DNA of 64,000 bases from Acidobacteriaceae bacterium (GTDB taxonomy: Bacteria > Acidobacteriota > Terriglobia > Terriglobales > Acidobacteriaceae): contig JASHPJ010000118.1 of assembly GCA_030038195.1 (NCBI GenBank), forward strand, positions 1 through 64,000. Reading direction: 5' to 3'. The position numbers and the translations under genes were made by a program. This document shows positions 8,973-20,071 of this stretch, piece after piece. The notes beneath the pieces were generated by a model. It searched no databases, was not told the origin of the DNA, and saw nothing but the letters and a program-made list of their open reading frames with translations. Position 1 is the first letter of the stretch. The number at the start of each line of letters is the position of its first letter.

Positions 8973-9368
8973 ATGAGTCTGACCGACCCAGTAGCAGATT
9001 TTCTGGCGCGCATCCGGAATGCGATCCGCGCGCGTCACCAGAAGCTGGATGTGCCGGCTTCGAAGCTGAAGACCGAAATTGCCCGCATTCTCAAGGAAGA
9101 GGGCTACATCTCGAACTACAAGACTCAGGAAGAAGACGGCAAGCTGGTGCTGCGCGTGTACCTCAAGTACGGCGGCACGGAGGCGGCCATCCGCGATCTG
9201 GCCCGTGTCTCGCGTCCCGGCTGCCGCGTGTATGTCAGCCGCGACGAGATCAAGCGCGTCCAGGGCGGCCTGGGCATCTCGATTCTCACCACGCCCAAGG
9301 GCGTGATGACCGGCCGCCAGGCCCGCCGCGAAGGCGTAGGCGGCGAGCTGCTCTGCGAAGTGTGGTAA
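8973..9368 (+). CDS. rpsH: 30S ribosomal protein S8
   Basis: A 131-residue S8, a primary 16S-binding protein and, in E. coli, the spc-operon repressor. MSLTDPVADFLARIRNAI opens it and GISILTTPKGVMTGRQARR, then GGELLCEVW closes it, all family features. AAGGAGAAGG precedes the start. A small hairpin (CCCGCC / GGCGGG-like, about 8930-8955) lies just upstream. Confidence 0.98.
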   Translation: MSLTDPVADFLARIRNAIRARHQKLDVPASKLKTEIARILKEEGYISNYKTQEEDGKLVLRVYLKYGGTEAAIRDLARVSRPGCRVYVSRDEIKRVQGGLGISILTTPKGVMTGRQARREGVGGELLCEVW

Positions 9369-9371
9369 ATG

Positions 9372-9460
9372 CAGGGATCAGGTTGCAGAGATCAGGGGTC
9401 AGGAAAAGCGCTGAAGCGAGCAACATGAACTGACCCCTGAAACCTGGCCCCTGAATCCTG
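9372..9460. repeat. Family B heptad inverted repeat (rpsH-rplF)
   Basis: Left arm 9372-9403 (GATCAGGGGTCAGG type) and right arm 9430-9460 (CTGACCCCTGAAACCTGG type) are reverse complements. The loop carries GCTGAAGCGAGCAACATGAA, a variant of the family B loop. Confidence 0.75.
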
Positions 9461-9482
9461 TTTTTCGGGCTGCAAGTGGAAC

Positions 9483-9498
9483 GGTCGCCGCGGCGACC
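9483..9498. repeat. 16-bp palindrome, third copy (rplF leader)
   Basis: A perfect copy of GGTCGCCGCGGCGACC, 33 bases before the rplF start. Identical to the copy inside rplD. Confidence 0.7.
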
Positions 9499-9530
9499 GG
9501 GACTCGCAAGCCAGCAAAGGATTGGAAGCA

Positions 9531-10070
9531 ATGTCGCGTATTGGAAAGAAGCCGATCCCGCTCCCGCCGGGAGTGAAGTACAAGGTGGAAGGCAACACCG
9601 TTCTGGTCGAAGGACCCAGGGGCAAGGTTTCGGCGCTGGTGGCCGAGGGCATCACGCTCAAGGCCTCTGACGGTCATCTGCTGGTCGAGCGCGAGAGCGA
9701 CAGGTATGCCGCCGTGCACGGCCTCACCCGCGCGCTGGTGCACAACGCCGTGCACGGCGTCACCCAGGGCTGGGCCAGGGAACTGGACATCGTCGGCATC
9801 GGCTACCGCGCCGAGATGAAGGGCAAGGGCACGGTGGTGTTTACGCTGGGCTACTCGCACCCCATCGAGTTCCCGCTGCCCACCGGGATCGAGGTGGCGA
9901 TCGATCCCAAGCAGACGCACCTGACGGTGAGCGGCATCGACCGCCAGAAGGTGGGCCAGGTGGCTGCCGATATGCGCGCGCTGCGCAAGCCGGACCCCTA
10001 CAAGAACAAGGGCATCCGCTACACCAACGAGCGCCTGAAGAAGAAGGCCGGCAAGACGGGCGCCAAGTAA
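9531..10070 (+). CDS. rplF: 50S ribosomal protein L6
   Basis: A 179-residue L6 near the sarcin-ricin loop. The ATG gives [15 protein letters not shown], the invariant start; an in-frame TTG three codons upstream (9522) is unlikely. The C-terminal signature [13 protein letters not shown] and the [10 protein letters not shown] motif are present. Length is normal. Confidence 0.98.
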   Translation: MSRIGKKPIPLPPGVKYKVEGNTVLVEGPRGKVSALVAEGITLKASDGHLLVERESDRYAAVHGLTRALVHNAVHGVTQGWARELDIVGIGYRAEMKGKGTVVFTLGYSHPIEFPLPTGIEVAIDPKQTHLTVSGIDRQKVGQVAADMRALRKPDPYKNKGIRYTNERLKKKAGKTGAK

Positions 10071-10072
10071 GG

Positions 10073-10164
10073 CAGAGATCAGGGAATAGGGGTTAGGGAC
10101 TAGGGAATAGTTGAAGCCGCTTGTAAGCGCAGAATGAAACTGACTCCTGACCCCTGAAACCTGG
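10073..10164. repeat. Family B heptad inverted repeat (rplF-rplR)
   Basis: Left arm 10073-10110 (AGGGAATAGGGGTTAGGGAC and on), right arm 10139-10164. The loop reads GTTGAAGC...ATGAAACTGA and has an inner stem CGCTT (10118-10122) with AAGCG (10125-10129). Confidence 0.8.
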
Positions 10165-10216
10165 AAAAATCCGAACGAAGCCGCCGGGCGGCTCCGCTGA
10201 TAGGTGAGAGAAACCG

Positions 10217-10573
10217 ATGATTACGCAGACCAGGAGAAACGAGATTCGCAAGCGCATCCATGCGCGCATCCGCGAGAGGCTTTCGGGCACCGCCGAGCGG
10301 CCGCGCCTGAACGTCTACCGCTCGCTGAACCACATCTACGCCCAGGTCGTCGATGACCAGAAGGGCGAGACGCTGGCGGCAGCTTCGTCGCTGCAGTTGA
10401 AGCTCAAGACCGGCGGCAACGTGGCGACGGCCAGGGAGATCGGCAAGGCCGTGGCCGAGAAGGCCGTGGCCAGGGGCATCAGGCAGGTGGTCTTCGACCG
10501 CGGCGGCTACCTCTATCACGGCCGCATCAAGGCCCTGGCCGATGCCGCGCGCGAAGCGGGACTGGAATTTTAA
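10217..10573 (+). CDS. rplR: 50S ribosomal protein L18
   Basis: A 118-residue L18, which binds 5S r[21 protein letters not shown] and the C-terminal [20 protein letters not shown] are family signatures. Length is normal. The start follows GGTGAGAG. Confidence 0.98.
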   Translation: MITQTRRNEIRKRIHARIRERLSGTAERPRLNVYRSLNHIYAQVVDDQKGETLAAASSLQLKLKTGGNVATAREIGKAVAEKAVARGIRQVVFDRGGYLYHGRIKALADAAREAGLEF

Positions 10574-10575
10574 CT

Positions 10576-10683
10576 GCAGCTACTAGCTGCTAGCCTCCAG
10601 CCTCTAGCTCATTGTGCTGAGACAACAAATTGCGCGTGAGCGGGATTGGCTGGAAGCTAGGAGCTAGAGGCTAGAAGCTCAGC
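10576..10683. repeat. Family A heptad inverted repeat (rplR-rpsE)
   Basis: Left arm 10576-10610 and right arm 10648-10683 are well matched. The loop begins ATTGTGCTGAGACAACAAAT, like other family A loops. Confidence 0.8.
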
Positions 10684-10697
10684 AGGACGAGAAAATT

Positions 10698-11207
10698 ATG
10701 ACGACTGTGAAGAAGAAACTCGACGCCAACCAGTACAACCTGAAGGACCAGGTGGTAGCCATCAATCGCGTCACCAAGGTGGTCAAGGGTGGCAAGAACA
10801 TGTCCTTTGCCGCGCTGGTGGTGGTGGGCGACGCTGCTTCGGGCGTGGTGGGCTACGGTTCGGGCAAGGCCAAGGAAGTTCCGCAGGCCATCCGCAAGGG
10901 AATCGAGTCGGCCAAGAAGAATCTGGTCAAGGTCAACCTGACCGAGACCTCGATCCCGCACCAGGTGCTGGGCCGCTTCGGCTCGGGCCAGGTGCTGCTC
11001 AAGCCGGCTCCCGAAGGCACCGGCGTCATCGCCGGCGGCGCGGTGCGCGCGGTCATGACCTCGGCCGGCGTGCAGAACGTGCTTACCAAGAGCATCGGCT
11101 CGCCCAACCCGCACAACGTGGTCAAGGCTACCTTTGACGCCCTCGTGCAGTTGCGCGACCGGGCTGAAGTGGCTTCGACCCGCGGCAAGCAGGTGGAGGA
11201 ACTCTGA
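10698..11207 (+). CDS. rpsE: 30S ribosomal protein S5
   Basis: A 169-residue S5, a decoding-fidelity protein. The N-terminal double-stranded-RNA-like domain shows [19 protein letters not shown] and [17 protein letters not shown]; the C-terminal half has [17 protein letters not shown]. Its TGA stop shares one base with the rpmD ATG. Confidence 0.98.
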   Translation: MTTVKKKLDANQYNLKDQVVAINRVTKVVKGGKNMSFAALVVVGDAASGVVGYGSGKAKEVPQAIRKGIESAKKNLVKVNLTETSIPHQVLGRFGSGQVLLKPAPEGTGVIAGGAVRAVMTSAGVQNVLTKSIGSPNPHNVVKATFDALVQLRDRAEVASTRGKQVEEL

Positions 11208-11401
11208 TGGCGGCTTCCAAAAAAATTCGCATTCAGTACTACCGCTCGGCCATCGCCACGCCCACCAGGCACAAGCTGGTGATCAAGGGCCTGGGCTTCA
11301 CGCGCCTCAACCAGATCGTCGAGCGCGAAGATACTGAATCGATCCGCGGCATGGTCAAGGCGGTGCCGCACCTGGTTCGGATTCTGGAGACTAGGGGCTA
11401 G
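11207..11401 (+). CDS. rpmD: 50S ribosomal protein L30
   Basis: A 64-residue L30 with the family core IRIQYYRSAIATPTRHK and GLGFTRLNQIVEREDTESIR, ending HLVRILETRG. The last three residues (TRG) and the TAG stop are encoded by the left arm of a family B repeat, so the repeat has reshaped the C-terminus. The start overlaps the rpsE stop (TGATG). Confidence 0.96.
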   Translation: MAASKKIRIQYYRSAIATPTRHKLVIKGLGFTRLNQIVEREDTESIRGMVKAVPHLVRILETRG

Positions 11402-11462
11402 GGAATAGGTTGAAACTGCTGGTATCAGCAGGATGAAACCGACCCCTGATCTCTGACCCCTG
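11390..11462. repeat. Family B heptad inverted repeat overlapping the rpmD 3' end
   Basis: Left arm 11390-11409 (ACTAGGGGCTAGGGAATAGG) lies partly inside rpmD; right arm 11439-11462 is CCGACCCCTGATCTCTGACC and on. The loop carries a perfect 6-bp inner stem, CTGCTG (11416-11421) with CAGCAG (11426-11431), then GATGAAAC. Confidence 0.8.
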
Positions 11463-11515
11463 TCCGCAACGCGAGTCGGCGGTGCTTACTCCGCCGGCGT
11501 TCTAGCGAGGAGAAT

Positions 11516-11977
11516 ATGGCAAGGAATCTTTCAAATCTGCGCGCGCCCAGGAAGGCCAACACCGGGCGCAAGCGCGTGGGCCGGGGCATGGGCTCCGGCA
11601 TGGGCAAAACCTCGACCCGCGGCCACAAAGGTCAGGGATCGCGCTCCGGCTCCAGCCTGATGCGCGGTTTCGAGGGCGGCCAGATGCCGCTGCACCGCCG
11701 TCTGCCCAAGCGCGGCTTCACCAACATCTTCCGCACCGAGTACACCATCGTGAACCTCGACCGGATCGCCGAGTTGGATGTCGCCGAAATCGGCCTGGAC
11801 GACTACCGCAAGCTGGGCCTGGCCTCCAGCAAGAAGGCGCTCATCAAGATTCTCGGTTCCGGCGAGCTGACCAGGGCCGTCACCATCCACGCGCACAAGT
11901 TCTCCAAGTCCGCCGCCGAAAAGATCCAGAAGGCCGGCGGCAGGGCCGTGGTAGCCGGGGTCCCGGCAGCCGCTTGA
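11516..11977 (+). CDS. rplO: 50S ribosomal protein L15
   Basis: A 153-residue L15 with the glycine-rich N-terminus GRKRVGRGMGSGMGKTSTRG and the GFEGGQMPLHRRLPKRGF signature. It is a late 50S assembly protein. AGCGAGGAG precedes the ATG. The next gene is secY, as in the spc operon. Confidence 0.98.
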   Translation: MARNLSNLRAPRKANTGRKRVGRGMGSGMGKTSTRGHKGQGSRSGSSLMRGFEGGQMPLHRRLPKRGFTNIFRTEYTIVNLDRIAELDVAEIGLDDYRKLGLASSKKALIKILGSGELTRAVTIHAHKFSKSAAEKIQKAGGRAVVAGVPAAA

Positions 11978-12009
11978 TCGTTGTTGCCTTTTTGTGAGAT
12001 AAGCAGGGT

Positions 12010-12040
12010 TGCCCAGGTTTCCAGTTCTGGAGCCTGGGCA
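12010..12040. repeat. Imperfect palindrome in the rplO-secY spacer
   Basis: TGCCCAGG at 12010-12017 pairs with CCTGGGCA at 12033-12040, and CCAG with CTGG inside. This 210-base spacer has no family A or B repeat; it has this unrelated hairpin instead. The rest of the spacer shows nothing I can name. Confidence 0.6.
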
Positions 12041-12187
12041 CTCGCATCTTGAATCGCCCGTGTGTGATGGCACGCACAGGCAGGCTTTCCCGGCTCCAGT
12101 ACCCTGATCGTCAACCGGGAGATGCTCTAAGATGGAGTGAGCAAAAGCTCAAAAATGGCGCCTGTCGCCTGAAGCGGATACATCATC

Positions 12188-13572
<1,385 letters not shown>

Positions 13573-13573
<1 letters not shown>

Positions 13574-14292
13574 TGTCGTCCATTGCAACATCCGTGCAGA
13601 CGGCCGGCCGGGCGGTGGGTTCGAAAACCACGCCCGGCCCGATTCTTTTGATGGGTCCTCCGGGGGCCGGTAAAGGCACCCAGGCCAAGGAATTGATCAA
13701 GCTGTGGGGGGTTCCGCAGATTTCCACCGGCGACCTGCTCCGCGCCAACGTAGCCCAGGGCACGCCCCTGGGCCGCATCGCCAAGGAAATTATCGGGCGC
13801 GGCGAGCTGGTGCCTGACACCCTGGTCAACGACATGGTCGCCGTCCGGCTGCTCAAGCCGGACACGATCAACGGGTACATTCTGGATGGTTTCCCGCGCA
13901 CCATCGGCCAGGCTGACTGGCTCGACGACCGCCTGGCTGCCCAGCCCGAGGCGCTGCCGGTGGTTGCTGTCAGCATCAAGGTGAACTATAATCAGTTATT
14001 GCGCCGCATTACCGGGCGCCGGAATTGTCCTGTCTGCCATACCATCTATAACGTCTACGTGAATCCTCCTAAAGTCGAAGGATTCTGCGATATAGAAGGC
14101 GCAGCTCTCATCCAGAGAGACGATGACACGGAAGTGGTTTTCAAGGAGCGCATGCGCGCTTACGAGGCTCTTACCGCGCCTGTGATGGAGCACTACCGGG
14201 CCTTGGGGCGATTCGCTGAAGTGGATGGAGACCGGCCGATCGATAAAATCGCGGCCGAAATTGTCGTCGCCGTTGAGCGGTTGCGCCGTTAA
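13573..14292 (+). CDS. adk: Adenylate kinase, zinc-lid form
   Basis: A 239-residue kinase interconverting AMP, ADP and ATP. The P-loop GPPGAGKGTQAK is at about residues 29-40, after a 25-residue N-terminal extension not usual for the family. DGFPRTIGQADWL follows. The long lid has CPVC, then C-D-I-E sixteen residues later, the place of the structural zinc ligands Cys4 or Cys3Asp; the fourth ligand here would be Glu or a neighbouring Asp. The start overlaps the secY stop (TAATG), so translation is coupled. Confidence 0.96.
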
Positions 14293-14325
14293 GGGCAGCC
14301 AAACGGTGGGTTTGTGCGTAAAGGA

Positions 14326-14493
14326 CAGGATCAGGGATCAGTTTGGATGTAGCCGGAACGATCGGTATCGACGATCCTGAAGTCTGAAAGGGCAACTGGA
14401 AAATAATTGGGATCTGGAGAGTCGGTTGAAGCCGTGAGCAGCGGCAGGATGGAACTAACCCCTGATCCCTGACAACTGACCCCTGAAAGCTGG
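14326..14493. repeat. Family B heptad inverted repeat, long-loop copy (adk-map)
   Basis: Left arm 14326-14346 (AGGATCAGGGATCAG), right arm 14455-14493 (CCTGATCCCTGACAACTGAC and on). The loop of about 108 bases ends with GTTGAAGCCG...CGGCAGGATGGAACT, holding an inner stem GCCG (14431-14434) with CGGC (14442-14445). Confidence 0.72.
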
Positions 14494-14497
14494 TTTC

Positions 14498-15247
14498 GTG
14501 GCTGTTGTATTGAAGTCCTCGCAGGAGATCGAAAAGATGCGCCGTGCCGGTCAGGTGGTCCGCGAGGTGCTTGAATTGGTGTGCGCCCGGGTCAGGCCCG
14601 GCGCCACGACCTACGATCTCGAAAAAGCCGCTGAGACGCGGCTGGCCGAACTGGGCGTGAAAGCGGCCTTCAAGGGCTATCACGGCTATCCCTGTGTGCT
14701 CTGTACTTCGGTCAACAGCGAGGTGGTCCACGGCATCCCCTCGCCCCGGCGGGTCCTCAAGGAAGGTGACATCGTCTCGGTGGACTTCGGCGTCGTAGTC
14801 GACGGCTACTATGGCGATGCGGCCATCACGGTTCCGGTAGGCGCCATCGACGCGAAGGCGGCGCGGCTGCTCAAGGTCACCGAGGAGTCGCTCAAGGCCG
14901 GCATTGCGGCGGTCCGGCCGGGCGCCACGCTGGGTGATGTGGGCGCAGCGGTGCAAACGGTGGTCGAGAACGAAGGTTTTTCGGTAGTACGCGATTTTGT
15001 GGGCCATGGCATCGGCATGAACATGCACGAGGACCCGCAGGTGCCGAACTTTGGCGAAGCGGGCCGCGGCATGAAGCTCAAGCCGGGTATGGTCATCGCC
15101 ATCGAGCCCATGGTCAACGCCGGCGGGCCCGACGTGAAGGTGCTCGACGACGGCTGGACTGCGGTGGCCAAGGATGGAAGCATGAGTGCTCACTTCGAGC
15201 ACACGGTAGCCGTAACCGCTACCGGGGCGAGAATCTTGACTGAGTAA
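14498..15247 (+). CDS. map: Methionine aminopeptidase, type I
   Basis: A 249-residue enzyme that removes the initiator Met from new proteins. The metal ligands are in VSVDFGVVVDGYYGDAA (two Asp), GHGIGMNMHEDPQVPN (His), AIEPMV (Glu) and the final HFEHTVAV (Glu); the substrate-binding His is in HGYPCVLCTSVNSEVVHG. The start is GTG (MAVVLKSSQEIEKMR), directly after the repeat arm, with no strong Shine-Dalgarno. The order adk-map-infA is the usual one. Confidence 0.96.
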   Translation: MAVVLKSSQEIEKMRRAGQVVREVLELVCARVRPGATTYDLEKAAETRLAELGVKAAFKGYHGYPCVLCTSVNSEVVHGIPSPRRVLKEGDIVSVDFGVVVDGYYGDAAITVPVGAIDAKAARLLKVTEESLKAGIAAVRPGATLGDVGAAVQTVVENEGFSVVRDFVGHGIGMNMHEDPQVPNFGEAGRGMKLKPGMVIAIEPMVNAGGPDVKVLDDGWTAVAKDGSMSAHFEHTVAVTATGARILTE

Positions 15248-15307
15248 GAAATACTCGGTCCAAAGGCTGGCGGCGCGGGAGCGCCGGCCGGCGGAAATGG
15301 ACACGGT

Positions 15308-15526
15308 TTGTCGAAGGAAGATGCGATTGAGGTGATGGCGACGGTAGTGGAAACGTTGCCGAACGCCATGTTCAAGGTCAAACTCGAGACCAATCACGAG
15401 GTGCTGGCCCATGTCTCCGGCAGAATGCGCAAGAACTTTATCCGCATTCTGCCCGGTGACCGCGTAGCGGTGGAGCTGAGCCCCTACGACCTGAATCGCG
15501 GACGCATCGTGTACCGGTATAAATAG
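15308..15526 (+). CDS. infA: Translation initiation factor IF-1
   Basis: A 72-residue OB-fold factor that occupies the A site during initiation. The reading [20 protein letters not shown] requires a TTG start at 15308; the nearby ATG at 15297 is out of frame. [19 protein letters not shown] is the conserved core. The TAG stop is the first triplet of the following heptad arm. Confidence 0.96.
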   Translation: MSKEDAIEVMATVVETLPNAMFKVKLETNHEVLAHVSGRMRKNFIRILPGDRVAVELSPYDLNRGRIVYRYK

Positions 15527-15614
15527 CTGCTAGCTCCTAGCTGCTAGCTTGTCTGCGCTGAGTCGATGTACTCAACGTTGGCGCAATGAGCTAGAAGCTG
15601 GAGGCTGGAAGCTT
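15524..15614. repeat. Family A heptad inverted repeat (infA-rpmJ)
   Basis: Left arm 15524-15550 starts on the infA stop codon (TAGCTGCTAGCTCCTAGCTG and on); right arm 15589-15614. The loop GCGCTGAGTCGATGTACTCA contains GAGT / ACTC and GCGC / GCGC inner pairs and ends CAATGAG. Confidence 0.82.
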
Positions 15615-15629
15615 TCAAAAGGGGCAGCC

Positions 15630-15743
15630 ATGAAGGTTCGGGCATCGGTCAAGAAGATTTGCGTCAAGTGCAAGGTCATCACCCGCCGCGGTGTGGTGCG
15701 TGTAATCTGCGAAAACGCAAAGCACAAACAGCGCCAGGGATAA
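15630..15743 (+). CDS. rpmJ: 50S ribosomal protein L36
   Basis: A 37-residue protein, [20 protein letters not shown] and ending KHKQRQG, with the CxxC, Cys and His zinc ligands of the C+ form. AAGGGG precedes the ATG. It stabilises 23S rRNA in the large subunit. Confidence 0.97.
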   Translation: MKVRASVKKICVKCKVITRRGVVRVICENAKHKQRQG

Positions 15744-15788
15744 GAGACTGGCGTAAGGAGGAAGTTTCCGGCGTAGGGGAACATGGAA

Positions 15789-15873
15789 CAGAGAATAGGG
15801 AACAGGGAATGGTTGAAGCGGTGCATTGCAGCACGATGAAACTGATTCCTAATCTCTGATCTCTGACTCCTGG
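15789..15873. repeat. Family B heptad inverted repeat (rpmJ-rpsM)
   Basis: Left arm 15789-15812 (AGAATAGGGAACAGGGAATG), right arm 15841-15873 (ACTGATTCCTAATCTCTGAT and on). The loop GTTGAAGCGGTGC...GCACGATGAA holds an inner stem GTGC (15821-15824) with GCAC (15831-15834). The remaining spacer before and after holds nothing recognisable. Confidence 0.78.
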
Positions 15874-15992
15874 CAAGAGGCTAGTTAGCTGGAGTCAAGG
15901 CTTGCGATGAACCTCTGGAAGTCTTCCTGGTAACCCGTGCGAACCGGTTAAGGCCGGATGGCACATAACCCGCAAGCAGCAAAGGAATTCAG

Positions 15993-16379
15993 ATGGCACG
16001 TATTGCTGGCGTCGATCTGCCGCGCAACAAGCAGGCACGCATCGCGCTCACTTACATCTTTGGCATCGGCAATCCCCGCGCGCTCAAGATTCTGGACAAG
16101 GCGAACGTCGACGCGTTCAAGAAGGTCCAGGACCTGGGCGAGGAAGAGGTCAACCGCATCCGCCAGGTGATCGAGGACGAAGGTGATGTCGAAGGCGATC
16201 TCCGCAAGGACGTCGCGATGCACATCAAGCGCCTCATCGACATTCAGAGCTACCGCGGCACGCGTCACCGGCGCTCGCTGCCCGTGCGCGGCCAGCGGAC
16301 CCACACCAACGCCCGCACCCGCAAGGGACCCCGCAAGGGCACGATTGCAGGCAAGAAGAAAGCGACGGCGAAGACCTAA
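15993..16379 (+). CDS. rpsM: 30S ribosomal protein S13
   Basis: A 128-residue S13 at the subunit bridge of the 30S head. [19 protein letters not shown] and the C-terminal [17 protein letters not shown] are family marks. The TAA stop overlaps the rpsK ATG by one base. Confidence 0.98.
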   Translation: MARIAGVDLPRNKQARIALTYIFGIGNPRALKILDKANVDAFKKVQDLGEEEVNRIRQVIEDEGDVEGDLRKDVAMHIKRLIDIQSYRGTRHRRSLPVRGQRTHTNARTRKGPRKGTIAGKKKATAKT

Positions 16380-16798
16380 TGGCGAAACCACAGCAGGGCG
16401 GAGCCGGAAAGGCCGGCAAGAACAAGAAGTTCAAGAAGCGCGAGCGCAAGAATGTGCCTTACGGCATTGCGCACATTCAGGCCTCGTTCAACAACACCAT
16501 CGTCACCATCACTGACCAGGTGGGCAACACGCTGAGCTGGAAGAGCGCCGGTTCGCTCGGCTTCCGCGGCTCGCGCAAGGGCACACCCTTCGCGGCCCAG
16601 CAGGCCGCCTCGAACGCCGCCGGCATGGCCCGCGATCACGGCCTTCGCACCGTCGATGTCCGCGTCGCCGGTCCGGGATCGGGCCGCGAGTCGGCCATCC
16701 GCGCTCTGGCCGCCGCCGGCATTGAAGTGAAGTCCATCCGCGACGTAACCCCGGTGCCGCACAACGGCTGCCGGCCGCCGAAGAGACGGAGAGTCTAA
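16379..16798 (+). CDS. rpsK: 30S ribosomal protein S11
   Basis: A 139-residue S11 on the 30S platform. The core [18 protein letters not shown] and [19 protein letters not shown], then [17 protein letters not shown] are conserved. A 20-residue basic N-terminal stretch precedes it. It is coupled to rpsM through TAATG. Confidence 0.98.
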   Translation: MAKPQQGGAGKAGKNKKFKKRERKNVPYGIAHIQASFNNTIVTITDQVGNTLSWKSAGSLGFRGSRKGTPFAAQQAASNAAGMARDHGLRTVDVRVAGPGSGRESAIRALAAAGIEVKSIRDVTPVPHNGCRPPKRRRV

Positions 16799-16799
16799 A

Positions 16800-16914
16800 G
16801 GCAGCTATTAGCCACTAGCTTCTAGCGGCTAGCTCATAAGTGCCGGCGGTTCACGCTGTCGGCTTCCAGATGGAGCACAAAAAGCTAGAAGCTGAAGGCT
16901 GGGAGCTAGAAGCT
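16800..16914. repeat. Family A heptad inverted repeat (rpsK-rpsD)
   Basis: Left arm 16800-16834, right arm 16880-16914. The loop GTGCCGGCGGTTCACGCTGT... ends GGAGCAC and closely resembles the rpoA-rplQ loop; GTGC pairs with GCAC and an inner GCCG with CGGC. Confidence 0.8.
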
Positions 16915-16984
16915 AAAAAATGGGCCGGGACGAAGTCCGCCGTGTCGGACGTAAACCGGCCGTCATCCGCAGTCAGGAGAAGAA

Positions 16985-17614
16985 ATGGCACGTTATACCG
17001 GAGCAGTCTGTCGCCTTTGCCGTCGCGAAGGCACCAAGCTCTTTCTGAAGGGCGCCAAATGCACATCCGATCGCTGCCCGATCGAGAAGCGCAACTTTCC
17101 GCCGGGGCAGCACGGCAAAGACCGCAAGGCCAAGATCGTCGGCTACGGCCTGCAACTGCATGAGAAGCAGAAGGCCAAGCGCATGTATTTCACCCTCGAG
17201 GGCCAGTTCCGCGAGTACTACGAGAAGGCCAGCCGTTCCACCGGCATCACCGGCGAGCTGCTTATCCAGCAGCTTGAGCGCCGTCTCGACAACGTGGCTT
17301 TCCGTCTCGGCTTTGCCATCTCGCGGCGCCAGGCCCGCCAGGTTGTGCGCCACGGCCACGTCACGGTGAACGGCAAAAAGGTCAACATCCCGTCGTACCA
17401 GGTGAATGCCGGCGACGAGATCGCGATCCGCGACAGCGCCAGGAAGCTGGCCATCGTCGAGCAGGCTGCGCAGTACGCCGCGCAGAACCCGGTTCCGGCA
17501 TGGCTCGAAGCCAACTTCGAGAACCTGTCCGGCCGTGTTCTCACGCTGCCCAAGCGCAAGGACGTCAACATGCCCATCAATGAGCAGTTGATCGTCGAGT
17601 TGTACTCGAAGTAA
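16985..17614 (+). CDS. rpsD: 30S ribosomal protein S4, zinc-binding form
   Basis: A 209-residue S4, a primary 16S binder and fidelity protein. Four cysteines in CRLC (residues 9-12), [14 protein letters not shown] mark the zinc-containing form. The S4 RNA-binding domain is visible ([33 protein letters not shown]). AGGAGAAG precedes the ATG. Confidence 0.98.
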   Translation: MARYTGAVCRLCRREGTKLFLKGAKCTSDRCPIEKRNFPPGQHGKDRKAKIVGYGLQLHEKQKAKRMYFTLEGQFREYYEKASRSTGITGELLIQQLERRLDNVAFRLGFAISRRQARQVVRHGHVTVNGKKVNIPSYQVNAGDEIAIRDSARKLAIVEQAAQYAAQNPVPAWLEANFENLSGRVLTLPKRKDVNMPINEQLIVELYSK

Positions 17615-17718
17615 CAGCCACTAGCTGCTAGCCGCTGGCTTCTAGCTTTTCGTGCTGAGTTGATGTGTTCAATTCTGGTGCGATGAGCTAGAGGCTGAAA
17701 GCTAGAAGCTGGAAGCTG
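17615..17718. repeat. Family A heptad inverted repeat (rpsD-rpoA)
   Basis: Left arm 17615-17648, right arm 17686-17718. The loop CGTGCTGAGTTGATGTGTTC ... GGTGCGATGAG can pair TTGA with TCAA and GTGC with GTGC through G-U wobbles, matching the GCGC/GCGC pair of the infA-rpmJ copy. Confidence 0.82.
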
Positions 17719-17799
17719 CATTTCAACCCAAGGAGAACTTGCGCGGCCGCCGCAAAATGCATCGCGACGCACTCGCCGCGCGGGAAACGAGAGACGAAT

Positions 17800-18894
<1,095 letters not shown>

Positions 18895-18898
18895 GGAC

Positions 18899-19014
18899 GA
18901 GCTTCTAGCTTTTTTAGCCTCTAGCTTCTAGCTCGATCGTGCCGACGGGCTTAGTCCGCGGCTTTCAGATAGAGCACGAAAGAGCTGGAAGCTGAGAGCT
19001 AGAAGCTGAAAGCT
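18899..19014. repeat. Family A heptad inverted repeat (rpoA-rplQ)
   Basis: Left arm 18899-18934, right arm 18982-19014. The loop CGTGCCGACGGGCTTAGTCC ... AGAGCACG keeps the CGTGC / GCACG closing stem found in the rpsK-rpsD copy. This is the last family A copy in the window. Confidence 0.8.
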
Positions 19015-19036
19015 GTTTTTTGGAGAGTTTCTAGTT

Positions 19037-19525
19037 ATGCGCCATCGTAATGCAGGATTCAAGCTCGGACGCAACACCAGCCATCGTCGCGCTCTTCTGC
19101 GCAACCTGGTCACGTCCGTGCTCGTGGAAGATCGCGTGGAGACCACCGTGGCCAAGGCCAAGGCCGTCCGTCCGCACGTGGAAAAGATGATTACCCTGGG
19201 CAAGCGGGGCGATCTGCACGCGCGCCGCCAGGCGCTCAGCTTCCTCCAGACCGACAAGGCCGTCAAGCGGCTCTTTGACACCGTGGCTCCACGCTACGGC
19301 GACCGCCAGGGCGGCTATCTGCGCATCGTGCGCACCGGCTTCCAGCAGGGCGACGGCGCGGAGAAGGCGTTCATTGAGCTCCTGGGCGCCGAAAAGCAGC
19401 TCGACGAGAAGCGCCAGAAGCGCGCCGACATCAAGGCCAAGAAGCGCGCCGAGCTCGAAGAGCAGCTCAAGCAGCAGAACGAGCAGGCCGAGGCCGAAGG
19501 CAAAGACGGCGAAGAAGCCGCCTGA
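19037..19525 (+). CDS. rplQ: 50S ribosomal protein L17
   Basis: A 162-residue L17 near the tunnel exit. [20 protein letters not shown] and [20 protein letters not shown] are conserved. After residue 120 a charged, coiled-coil-like tail rich in Glu, Lys and Gln is added, making it longer than E. coli L17 (127). It ends the alpha operon and converges on the VanZ-like gene. The 66-base spacer has no convincing terminator. Confidence 0.97.
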   Translation: MRHRNAGFKLGRNTSHRRALLRNLVTSVLVEDRVETTVAKAKAVRPHVEKMITLGKRGDLHARRQALSFLQTDKAVKRLFDTVAPRYGDRQGGYLRIVRTGFQQGDGAEKAFIELLGAEKQLDEKRQKRADIKAKKRAELEEQLKQQNEQAEAEGKDGEEAA

Positions 19526-19591
19526 GCTGCAGCGTTTTCGATTGAGCATTCTCAAGACCGAAGAACATGCGGGTACGGAAGGGCAATGGCG

Positions 19592-20071
19592 CTATGCGGC
19601 CCGCCTCAGGCGTCCCGGCGCTTTCCTGCGGAGAATCCAATAGGCCATGCAGGTCATCACCAGCGCGCCGGAGCAGTCAAGAAGCACGTCGCGCACGGAT
19701 GAAGTGCGGTTCGGCAGAAAGGACTGATGGAACTCATCGGTGCAGGCGATGAGCGCCGTGCCCAGAAGCGCCAGCAGGACGTCCACCAGGTAGCGCGCGC
19801 GTGGCAGCGTCATCCACCACGCGCGCAGCCAAGCGAGCCCCAGCAGCCCATAGCCAATAAAATGGCCCGATTTGCGGATGGCGTGGTGGATGGTTTCCCA
19901 GCGCGCATCGCTCACCACGCCGAAGAGAGTTTCATAGATCCGGCGCAGCGGGCCGGAGGTGTAGTCGGAGCCGAGGTACGTTGTCGACTCGATTGCGATC
20001 ACCACGATTCCGATGACCACGGGCAGCCAGGCGCGGAACCAGAACCTCCACCCTCTCTGCTTACTCGACAT
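19592..20071 (-). CDS. VanZ-like membrane protein
   Basis: A 159-residue protein from the ATG at 20071 ([20 protein letters not shown]). It has about four hydrophobic segments and the VanZ-family motifs [20 protein letters not shown] and [20 protein letters not shown], with the conserved HF and DE-HQ residues. VanZ confers low-level teicoplanin resistance in enterococci, but most family members have no known role. Its start lies inside the last codons of guaB (ATG and the guaB TAA are interleaved over 11 bases), so the two are probably translationally coupled. Longer upstream readings in this frame are a guaB shadow. Confidence 0.85.
   Translation of the reverse strand: MSSKQRGWRFWFRAWLPVVIGIVVIAIESTTYLGSDYTSGPLRRIYETLFGVVSDARWETIHHAIRKSGHFIGYGLLGLAWLRAWWMTLPRARYLVDVLLALLGTALIACTDEFHQSFLPNRTSSVRDVLLDCSGALVMTCMAYWILRRKAPGRLRRAA

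Noticed and set aside
19526-19591. Terminator between rplQ and the VanZ-like gene
   Set aside because: Only a 5-bp stem (TTGAG / CTCAA) without a T-run was found.
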